From Vagococcus vulneris (GTDB lineage: Bacteria; Bacillota; Bacilli; Lactobacillales; Vagococcaceae): a stretch of DNA of 64,000 nucleotides. The DNA lies in contig NZ_NGJS01000002.1 of NCBI RefSeq assembly GCF_003950515.1, positions 186,001 to 250,000 of the forward strand, given 5' to 3'. The translations under genes and the position numbers were made by a program. Shown here in pieces: positions 33,230-41,246 of this stretch. Positions within the stretch are counted from its first letter, which is position 1, and each line of letters begins with the position of its first letter. Under the pieces are notes generated by a model that was not told the DNA's origin, did not search any database, and saw only the letters and a program-made list of their open reading frames with translations.

Positions 33230-34198
33230 TTAATACATATCATTATTTTTAAATTTTAGTATTAAGATTTGTCCAATTGTTCCAATGAAGAGCCCACTTA
33301 ATATTGATTGAATACGTATTAATGGTAAATCTAAACCTAAACTTTTATCACTCAAATAAACTAAAAATATAGCTAATATTGTACAAACAGTAATCATATA
33401 AGAATAACGAAATTTTAGGAAAATACTAATTAAAATATATAAAATACTAATAATTATAATGACTATCTTTATGTCAGGTTGGAAGTCAATAATAAACATA
33501 GATAGCAAAAAACCAAAAATTGTTCCTATCGAATAATTTTGAATCCTTTGTTTAAATAATATGGAATCCCCCCCATTCATTACCGCTGAGCAGGATACAA
33601 TTAACCAGTTATAATGATGTAATGGATAGATAAGATTAACAGTAAATGCAATAGTTAAAATAAAACTATATAAACCAACTTGAAAAAAATCAATATTAGG
33701 ACATTTTTTTACTAATTCATTTCTAGTATTATTAAAATATAACGTAATTATTAAACTACTTATAATCGCAAACAACATACCTATTCCAATGGACATCACA
33801 TGCATGCTCTCAAATGATATTCCACTCTTACTGGTAGCAGCCATGCTACTAATAAGAATGATAAAAAAAGGACCTGCATTTTGACTAACAAATTTATTTG
33901 TTAGTATTTTTGAAAAAAATACTAACATAAAAAAATAGAAAATAGATAAGTATAAGTTATTACTATTTTTACTAAAAAAATAAAAACTATATAAGGCTAA
34001 TGATGAACTTATTATAACTTGTAATACACCTACATATTTTTCTACTAACGAAAAATAATAAAAAACTAGCGTACCGAGTATTGATAACGAGAAATAAGCA
34101 ACGTTTTTTGTAAACAGTAAATATAAATAGCACTGAATTAAATTAAGTAATGCACCTGAAAATTTGTATGAATGGATAGATTGATAAATCTTATTCAT
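33230..34198 (-). CDS. FUSC-like membrane protein
   Basis: The 322-residue protein has about ten hydrophobic segments in two halves. The second half carries HHYNWLIVSCSAVMNGGDS and QNYSIGTIFGFLLSMF, which resembles the FUSC (fusaric-acid resistance-type, YccC-like) core in which a W..ls..vm pattern and R/Q-rich helix recur. It is very AT-rich. It has its own TAGGAGGTTTATA site and is flanked by two gaps, so it is a single-gene unit. Function as an exporter is a family inference only. Confidence 0.6.
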   Translation of the reverse strand: MNKIYQSIHSYKFSGALLNLIQCYLYLLFTKNVAYFSLSILGTLVFYYFSLVEKYVGVLQVIISSSLALYSFYFFSKNSNNLYLSIFYFFMLVFFSKILTNKFVSQNAGPFFIILISSMAATSKSGISFESMHVMSIGIGMLFAIISSLIITLYFNNTRNELVKKCPNIDFFQVGLYSFILTIAFTVNLIYPLHHYNWLIVSCSAVMNGGDSILFKQRIQNYSIGTIFGFLLSMFIIDFQPDIKIVIIIISILYILISIFLKFRYSYMITVCTILAIFLVYLSDKSLGLDLPLIRIQSILSGLFIGTIGQILILKFKNNDMY

Positions 34199-34706
34199 TA
34201 TAAACCTCCTAATAAATACAATTCCAATTAAACTTTCTTTGTAAATTCATCATACCAAATCATAAATACAAATACATTACTCTTTTTAGTATATTCATTG
34301 ATTTGAATTGGTAACACCTTTTAATTTTAAAAAGATTTAACTCATTAAACTCTAATTCTATATAATCAACAAAATGATAATCATATGTTCTAATTATTTA
34401 TTTTTACAAAATTTCTTATATGATAATCCAATAAAAACTCATCTAAAATTTCTTGAAGTACTACGGCTGTATAATTTTTGATGTGGATGAAGAAATTCAT
34501 CTACATCTATTGTTATATATTCTGAAAACCACCCGTATAGCTGGTGGTTTTCAGAACATATAAAACAAATAAGCAACAAAAGCCAGTCGGCTTTCATTGC
34601 TTAAATTTAGCTTACTTTTATTCATCCACATCATCTGACTTAGTGCCTTGTTTTTAGACAGGACCTCTTTTCTGTATTATTCTGATTTAAATAGTTTTAA
34701 TTAAAT
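34199..34706. other. 508-bp non-coding gap with nested hairpins
   Basis: Between the FUSC-like gene and the serine hydrolase gene. It holds a possible small inverted-repeat element at 34,480-34,632 (see separate entry) and no supported gene. A 40-codon open stretch on the minus strand (ending about 34,554) lacks a start site and I do not count it as a gene. Confidence 0.5.
34480..34632. repeat. Possible MITE-like element with inverted ends
   Basis: GATGTGGATGAA (34,480-34,491) is repeated in exact inverse as TTCATCCACATC (34,621-34,632), with a second near-copy TTCATCTACATC at 34,496-34,507. Inside are a 13-bp stem (TCTGAAAACCACC/GGTGGTTTTCAGA, 34,521-34,555) and a stem AAAGCC/GGCTTT. Non-coding DNA with terminal inverted repeats and internal hairpins fits a miniature element or an IS200/IS605 remnant; it could also just be terminators. 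Confidence 0.35.
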
Positions 34707-35906
34707 CTATTTTAACTGCAATAATTGAGTATCCAGTATCTGACTTAAATCTGAAATAGCTTGCTCACTATATGTATCATCATAACCGTTCGTCATAATA
34801 GTGATATAATATGGCCGCTCTTTATCATGCACTAATGCAATATCATTACTCACCATGTACTTAGGCATCCATCCAGTTTTGTGTGACACATCAACTCCAG
34901 GTAATCCAATGGCTACACCGTCATCAAATATACTTTGCTGCAGCCAATCATATAATAACCTCATTTTTGTTTCTGGCTGACTTTCACTTTTTTTGTGTAC
35001 ATACGCCATAGCCTTCGTTAATATTTGAGGTGTTGAAAAAACACGATTATTTGGTGAATTCGAATCAAGTTCTGATAAAAACTGAATAAAATTTGATTCA
35101 CCTAGATGATTTAACAACATCACGTACGCGACGTTATCACTATAGCGAATTGTTAATTCAGCCAATTGTTCTAATGTATAGCTCTTCCCTGCCGGCTCAA
35201 ACTGAATAATACCAGTACCGTCCATACGATTATGTTCCAAAAATGTTAATTCAGTTTCTAAATCTATTTTTCCTTGATCAGCTAGTGTCATTAGATAACT
35301 TATAAAAGGTAACTTGATACTGCTGGCTGTTCGGTTAATCTTGTCACCATTGTAGTTATAACTAAAACTCTTATCCACAGTTTCAATAAAGACGCTGACA
35401 TCACCGCCTTTATTTGCGAGAAAGGCTGCAATCTCATCATCCAATTTTTTTTGTACGTCATTGACAGTTAGATTTGGTTGACGTTTTGCCTCTCTAGCAG
35501 CCACATGCTTCTGACGCGGTTCTAAAATTTTTTTATCAATAAATCCTTTAGCAGGATCACTAATTATTTCAACCTGCTCACTATTTCCATCGATTGATTT
35601 TACATTGACAATAGCTCCGACTGGTAAAATATTCTCACTTAACTCTGACCCATCTGCTGTCATTTTCGGATAGACGGCTTCCTTTACTACTTGAGGTTCA
35701 TTAAACACTGAAAAAATCTCTTCTTGTTGTTTTTTTATGTCTTTTTCTGAACTAGAATCAACCCTATTATTTTTAATTATTTTTTGTTCAGTTGATGTTA
35801 TTTTTTGCTTTGTTACAGTTGGTCTAAATATGAAGAAAAGACCTGCCCCGCAAAATACTCCTAAAACACTGACAATAATCCCGATAAAAATCCCCTTTTT
35901 TAACAT
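34707..35906 (-). CDS. Class A beta-lactamase-fold serine hydrolase
   Basis: The 399-residue protein has an N-terminal transmembrane anchor (about 5-27), a Lys/Glu-rich linker, an SH3-like segment (about 70-130) and a class A beta-lactamase-related domain. The catalytic motifs are SSIK (SxxK, about 195), YSDN (SDN-like) and HKTGW (KTG). It is probably a membrane-bound cell-envelope enzyme; such proteins in Enterococcus and Streptococcus are not true beta-lactamases in most cases. No Glu166-type motif could be confirmed by eye. Confidence 0.75.
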   Translation of the reverse strand: MLKKGIFIGIIVSVLGVFCGAGLFFIFRPTVTKQKITSTEQKIIKNNRVDSSSEKDIKKQQEEIFSVFNEPQVVKEAVYPKMTADGSELSENILPVGAIVNVKSIDGNSEQVEIISDPAKGFIDKKILEPRQKHVAAREAKRQPNLTVNDVQKKLDDEIAAFLANKGGDVSVFIETVDKSFSYNYNGDKINRTASSIKLPFISYLMTLADQGKIDLETELTFLEHNRMDGTGIIQFEPAGKSYTLEQLAELTIRYSDNVAYVMLLNHLGESNFIQFLSELDSNSPNNRVFSTPQILTKAMAYVHKKSESQPETKMRLLYDWLQQSIFDDGVAIGLPGVDVSHKTGWMPKYMVSNDIALVHDKERPYYITIMTNGYDDTYSEQAISDLSQILDTQLLQLK

Positions 35907-36043
35907 TTAAAATCAGTCACATCTTTCTGCTATTATTTTAATCTCTCAAATATCAAGTATATCATATTGATTATAAAGCTATCTTGTTTTTTAAATTAAA
36001 ATTAAAAGGATAGTTGAAATTCTCTGTTAATCGCTTATTTTAT

Positions 36044-37795
36044 TTAACTTGCTGATCCTTTTGCTTGTAAGCGATACATATCAGCATAATAATTATTGTG
36101 TTTCAGTAATTCTTCATGCGTCCCGCGTTCTTTAATTTCACCATTATTTAAGACCAATATTTGATCAGCATTTTGGATAGTCGATAATCTGTGTGCAACA
36201 ATAAATGTTGTACGTCCTTCTTTAACAACATCCATTGCATGTTGAATAATCTCTTCAGTTTCAGTGTCGATGTGAGAGGTTGCTTCATCTAATATTAAAA
36301 TTTTCGGGTCACTAGCTAACGTTCTAGCAAAAGCAATCAACTGCCGTTCACCTGAAGAAAATGCTTGTCCTTTTTCAACAACCGGTTCATGAATACCTAA
36401 TGGAAGTTTATTGATTAATTCTTTACCACCAACTTTTTCTAAAGCCTCAATAACCATTTCATCGGTTATCTTAGTATCATTCATACTGATATTAGTTGCT
36501 ACTGTGCCGCTAAAGAGATATGGTTCTTGTAAAACTATTCCCATATGCGAACGAATACTTTCTCTATTTTTTTCTACTAACGGTTGTCCGTCTATCAAGA
36601 CAGCTCCGATTTGCGGATCATAAAAACGAAAAAGCAGATTAATGATCGAACTTTTTCCAGAACCGGTATGTCCAACTAACCCAATTGTTTCACCTTTATC
36701 GGCTGAAAAATTGATTTCCTTTAAAACTGGTTTTTCAGGATTGTAACCAAAAGTGACTTGATTAAAACAAACATGACCATCAATAAATTGAAGTGGTTCC
36801 GCTGTATCTGGTTCCGTGGGTTCATCTAATAACTCAAAAACACGGCGACCACCGGATAGTGCTTGTTGAAGTGTAGACATAAGTCTGACTAATTCTAAAA
36901 TAGGGTCAAACAACCGTGAAATATAATTAATAATGACATAAATTGTACCAATTGAAAAACCAAGAATGCCATCGACAAATTGCGTACCTATATATAACAA
37001 TACGCCAAACATAACTAAATTTTTAATAAATGTTGAAAAATCCCAAGATAAAATACCATCCAAACGAATTGATTTAATTCTGGTGTCTAACCATGATTCG
37101 TTTGTCTTTTCAAACTCCTGCTGCATATTATCCTGCTGATGGTACAACTGAACAATTGACACACCTTGAACTATTTCAGCAGTATGACTATTAAGTTCAC
37201 TGACAGTTTCTCGCCATTTTTTATTAATCGGTGCAGCTAATTTTACATAAACCCATTGCCATACAGCAAAAAATGGAAGCAGCAACAGGAGTGCAATACC
37301 AATTTCTGAACTTACAAAAAACAACGCCACATAAATTGAAATTACTGTCAGAATATCAATAATAACGGCATTACTAAAATTTATATAAAAATTAGTTCTA
37401 AGTAATTCTACGTCATTTACAATACGTGCGGAAATCTTTCCGGCCGGTTTATCATCAAAATAGGCTACAGGTAATTTTTGCATATGATTGAATGCTTCAT
37501 CTCGTAATCTCTTACTCACTCTATTTGACGTATAGGCAAGTAATAAATAACTAGCATAGCCAAATAGACCACTGATGAGAGTTACAAACATAAAAAAACC
37601 AAATTGCTGTATCAGCCAACCGAACTCAATAGTTTGATGCTGACTGACCTGTTTTGAAATATAATCAATTATCTTTTTCCCTATTAATGGCGTATAAATT
37701 GCTGTACCTGCCGATAATAGAGAAAGAAAAATGCCAAATGTATAAAATTGCCACTCATATTTATAATAACTCAGTGTGCGATTAAATAATTTCAT
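36044..37795 (-). CDS. Heterodimeric ABC multidrug exporter, canonical-site subunit
   Basis: A 583-residue half-transporter: six transmembrane helices (about 15-310), then an ATPase with Walker A GHTGSGKSS and Walker B ILILDEATSHID (catalytic Glu present). Its signature is degenerate (FSSGERQLIAFAR instead of LSGGQ). It starts 1 bp after its partner gene. The pair resembles YheHI/BmrCD, LmrCD and EfrAB, which export drugs and other amphiphiles. The substrate is not visible. Confidence 0.9.
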   Translation of the reverse strand: MKLFNRTLSYYKYEWQFYTFGIFLSLLSAGTAIYTPLIGKKIIDYISKQVSQHQTIEFGWLIQQFGFFMFVTLISGLFGYASYLLLAYTSNRVSKRLRDEAFNHMQKLPVAYFDDKPAGKISARIVNDVELLRTNFYINFSNAVIIDILTVISIYVALFFVSSEIGIALLLLLPFFAVWQWVYVKLAAPINKKWRETVSELNSHTAEIVQGVSIVQLYHQQDNMQQEFEKTNESWLDTRIKSIRLDGILSWDFSTFIKNLVMFGVLLYIGTQFVDGILGFSIGTIYVIINYISRLFDPILELVRLMSTLQQALSGGRRVFELLDEPTEPDTAEPLQFIDGHVCFNQVTFGYNPEKPVLKEINFSADKGETIGLVGHTGSGKSSIINLLFRFYDPQIGAVLIDGQPLVEKNRESIRSHMGIVLQEPYLFSGTVATNISMNDTKITDEMVIEALEKVGGKELINKLPLGIHEPVVEKGQAFSSGERQLIAFARTLASDPKILILDEATSHIDTETEEIIQHAMDVVKEGRTTFIVAHRLSTIQNADQILVLNNGEIKERGTHEELLKHNNYYADMYRLQAKGSAS

Positions 37796-37796
37796 C

Positions 37797-39524
37797 TTAT
37801 TCCACCTCCATTTGTTGTGTCATATACTGTTCATAGTACCAGCCTTTATTATCTAATAATTCTTGCGGTGTGCCTGATTCAATTATTCGTCCTTCTTCAA
37901 TAACAAGTACTTGGTCAGCTTGGGACACTGCTGATAAACGGTGCGAAACAATGATATTTGTTTTATCCTGTCTGATTTCTCGAATATTTGAAATAATTGT
38001 ACTTTCTGTTTTGGCATCGACAGCGGATAAACTATCATCTAAAATTAATAACTCCGGCTCTCTGATTAATGCCCGGGCAATTGAGATTCTTTGTTTTTGT
38101 CCACCGGACACCGATACCCCTTTTTCTCCTATCAAGGTTTTTAAACCTTTTGTCATTCTTGTCACATCTTTAGTAAAGTCGGCCAACTCAATCGCTTGCC
38201 TTACATCTGATTCGTTTGCCTGTTGATTTCCAAAACGAATATTATGTCCGACTGTTTTCGAAAACAAAATATGCTCTTGGGGAACATAACCGATTAATCC
38301 TTCTAATTGATGTATACTATAATCTTGGATAGCTTGACCATTGACACGTATTGCTCCTGTCTTACTAACAGGATATTGACGCAATAATTGTCGAACAATC
38401 GTCGTTTTTCCGCTTCCAGTTTTTCCGACTATTCCTAAAGTCTGACCACGAGTTAGTGTCAAATTAATTTTATTTAAAGTCGTTGTTTCACTTGACGGAT
38501 AGCTGAATTCATAATGTTTAAATTCAATACTGTCGATCACATTGATTGTTTTTTCTCCAACAGTTTCTAGTTGACTATCTGCCATTAACAGCTCGTTGAT
38601 TTTTCTAAAAGAGACCGTGCCTTGTTGATAAACCAAGACTATATCTGAAAGTCCCCAGACTGCACCACTCAACATCCCTAAATATATTTGAAAGGTGATT
38701 AATTGTCCGACAGTCATTTGTCCTTGATTAATCAAATATCCGCTGTAAGTTAGGCCGATAGCAGTACTTAAACCAATCAATACTTTAGCCACCTGACCGA
38801 TTGCACCATTGTAAACTACTAAATTGTTAGCTTTTTTCAATACTTCGGATGTCCTCTTTTGAAATCTCTCTTGCTCTAAATCCTTTTTGCCATAAGCACG
38901 CATTACACGTACTCCGTCCACCATCTCTAAAACTTCATTACTCAGCTTTGCAACATTATCACGATTATCCTCATATAATATATCAACTTTTCGCCATAAC
39001 AATGAGACAATAACTCCAAATAATATCAGCGGCAAAATACTGACCAATGCTGCTTTCCATGATGTCGTGATAATCATTGCTGTCAAAATACTAATAGCCC
39101 AGGTGACGTTAGATACAATCAGCATAAATCCATAACCAATCGCATCCCCTAGATAATCAATATCACTTGTCATCCTCGTCATCAAATCACCTGATCGGAA
39201 ACGCTCATAAAAAGGTGTCCGCAAACCGAGTAATTTTTTATAACTCTGACTCCGCAGTTCCGATTGAAAACGAAATGATTGACTAAAAAGTGTTACCACC
39301 CAAATGACATCAACTATATATATAAACAGAACACTAATCAAAAATACAGCTAAATATTGCCATAAACTGTTTTTCGTGAAACTATCGGCAACAATCGAAT
39401 CAATAAACTTCTGGATAATAACATTAGGAACCAACGTCAATCCTGATGAAATAATAGCAAACGTTGTTGCTAGGCCGTATGCAAAAGGATGTTTCTTGAT
39501 ATACAACCATAACGTGTGTAACAT
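37797..39524 (-). CDS. Heterodimeric ABC multidrug exporter, degenerate-site subunit
   Basis: A 575-residue half-transporter with the six-helix domain (about 10-310), Walker A GKTGSGKTT and a good signature VSGGQKQRISIAR. Walker B is LLILDDSLSAVD: Asp replaces the catalytic Glu, so this ATP site is degenerate. Together with the next protein, which keeps Glu but has a degenerate signature, this makes one consensus and one degenerate site, the standard asymmetry of YheI/BmrC-type heterodimers. It is first in the operon, behind the leader peptide and terminator. Confidence 0.9.
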   Translation of the reverse strand: MLHTLWLYIKKHPFAYGLATTFAIISSGLTLVPNVIIQKFIDSIVADSFTKNSLWQYLAVFLISVLFIYIVDVIWVVTLFSQSFRFQSELRSQSYKKLLGLRTPFYERFRSGDLMTRMTSDIDYLGDAIGYGFMLIVSNVTWAISILTAMIITTSWKAALVSILPLILFGVIVSLLWRKVDILYEDNRDNVAKLSNEVLEMVDGVRVMRAYGKKDLEQERFQKRTSEVLKKANNLVVYNGAIGQVAKVLIGLSTAIGLTYSGYLINQGQMTVGQLITFQIYLGMLSGAVWGLSDIVLVYQQGTVSFRKINELLMADSQLETVGEKTINVIDSIEFKHYEFSYPSSETTTLNKINLTLTRGQTLGIVGKTGSGKTTIVRQLLRQYPVSKTGAIRVNGQAIQDYSIHQLEGLIGYVPQEHILFSKTVGHNIRFGNQQANESDVRQAIELADFTKDVTRMTKGLKTLIGEKGVSVSGGQKQRISIARALIREPELLILDDSLSAVDAKTESTIISNIREIRQDKTNIIVSHRLSAVSQADQVLVIEEGRIIESGTPQELLDNKGWYYEQYMTQQMEVE

Positions 39525-39584
39525 ATTTCTCTCCCCACTTTCATTGACAGATTTAACTCCGTCTTACTCCCAAAAAAAAGCGCA

Positions 39585-39634
39585 CAAAAAAACCCATAAA
39601 ATGCAGAATCATACTACCCAGCACTTTATCGGTT
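39585..39634 (-). terminator. Terminator between leader peptide and exporter genes (attenuator)
   Basis: On the minus strand AACCGATAAAGTGC pairs with GCATTTTATGGGTT (one mismatch, one G-U) and a run of seven T follows. It lies about 70 bp after the leader stop and about 60 bp before the exporter start, so it would end transcription before the genes unless it is disrupted. Confidence 0.75.
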
Positions 39635-39703
39635 TAAATTTTTTTATTTTATATAGAACTATCTTTCACTGTAAACTAAACAGATACACACAAAGAAATT
39701 TCG

Positions 39704-39793
39704 CTAAAAAATAATAACCTTCGGATAAGGAGTTGGCTGATTCATTTTTATTCGATTAAATTGGTTTACATTAATTAATTGAATTGTCATCAT
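39704..39793 (-). CDS. Leader peptide upstream of the ABC exporter, 29 aa
   Basis: The reading frame starts MMTIQLINVNQF and ends PTPYPKVIIF. An excellent AAAGGAG site sits 8 nt upstream of the first ATG, so translation is likely. Two Pro codons around the Tyr near the end are the kind of slow-translating context used in regulatory leaders. Position (before an intrinsic terminator and a drug-exporter operon) parallels the BmrB leader of Bacillus bmrCD. Function is inference. Confidence 0.6.
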   Translation of the reverse strand: MMTIQLINVNQFNRIKMNQPTPYPKVIIF

Positions 39794-39973
39794 GAGTCTC
39801 GCTCCTTTCCATAATTTTTTGCTTTTCTCTAGACTTCTATAATTTACTATAACTTGATTAAAATGTAAAGATTTTTTTAATAAAAAATTAATAAATATAG
39901 AATGTTTTATCATTTTTATAATCGTATGCTTGTCTAACTCTAACAGAAACCAGAATTAAACAAATAATTTAGA

Positions 39974-40627
39974 TTAATCAAACGCTGATACATCAATTAC
40001 ATTATTTCCCGCAAAGACTTTTTTCGCTCGATTCGCAATAAATTTTGTTGTGATAAAATCAATGGTCCCGCCGACACCTGCACCAACAACAGGGACAACT
40101 TTTGTTAAATTTATAGTTCCTTTTGTTCCAGCTCTAGTTATAAATCGATAACCGATCTTTTGATTAATAGCAGTCAAAGCCTTACCAGGAATCTTATTAA
40201 TCGCGTTCAGTGTCACTTTATTGGCAGTCTGTACACCGGCTTGTTTCAACCCATCCGTCATCGCTTTTTTCACCATACAGCCATAGACAAAGGTCTGAAC
40301 CTCATCATCATTTAAATCATACCCTCTAATAATCGAAATAGCAGCTATCATTCTCATTTGTACGTATAAAACAGAGGTAATATTGGCAGGTAATGTTACC
40401 GGCATAGTAATAAAACCTCCAAAACTTGTAACAAAGCCGTTTAATGTATTTTTACTTAGCTGAGTTTGAATTAACTTATCAATTGCTTTATCTGTATATC
40501 CATATTTTTTGATATAATCATTAGCTAATTCTTCAACAGGTTTAGAAATTTTTGGTACACCATTTAAACATCTCTCATATAGTGAATCCAATATCATGAT
40601 GCCTTTATTTTTTTCAGTTTCTTCCAT
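39974..40627 (-). CDS. EcsC-family protein
   Basis: This 217-residue protein matches the EcsC family: FITMPVTLPANITSVLYVQMRMIAAI, then VVPVVGAGVGGTIDFITTK. (Those stretches exceed a signature of 15 residues each and are hydrophobic, so the protein is probably membrane-associated.) I start at MEETEKNKGIM behind GGAGAGTG. It is a single gene, the last core gene before the enolase fragment. Confidence 0.8.
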   Translation of the reverse strand: MEETEKNKGIMILDSLYERCLNGVPKISKPVEELANDYIKKYGYTDKAIDKLIQTQLSKNTLNGFVTSFGGFITMPVTLPANITSVLYVQMRMIAAISIIRGYDLNDDEVQTFVYGCMVKKAMTDGLKQAGVQTANKVTLNAINKIPGKALTAINQKIGYRFITRAGTKGTINLTKVVPVVGAGVGGTIDFITTKFIANRAKKVFAGNNVIDVSAFD

Positions 40628-40830
40628 TTTACACTCTCCATGGTCAGTTGACTTATTATTTCTATTCAATTAAATTTAAAACTCTTATCACTGAACAATC
40701 TTAAATTGCTTACTTTTATTTCTTTACTTCTCATTCAGTATACACTAGTAGTAAATAGGATTAAATAACGTTTTAGTTCTAACGGAATATTTTCATGATA
40801 CACTTTAAATTTTTTTAATATCACTTATCA

Positions 40831-40868
40831 CAAAAAAAGACCCTCTAGAAAATCTAGAGAGTCTTTTG
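40831..40868. terminator. Terminator downstream of the enolase fragment
   Basis: AAAGACCCTCTAGA pairs with TCTAGAGAGTCTTT (one mismatch). It lies 50 bp beyond the eno stop codon and is probably the original eno terminator. A short GGAATTAAAAATGTT stretch lies between. Confidence 0.8.
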
Positions 40869-40918
40869 CGTCCGAACATTTTTAATTCCCGTGGAATAAG
40901 CTTTATACTAAGCGAAGA

Positions 40919-41211
<293 letters not shown>

Positions 41212-41246
41212 AACTTTTAAACAGTAGTTTTATATTTGAATAAATT

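Noticed and set aside
34554-34674. 40-codon minus-strand open stretch ending near the large hairpin
   Set aside because: No start or ribosome site; it lies inside the MITE-like repeat, so treated as non-coding.
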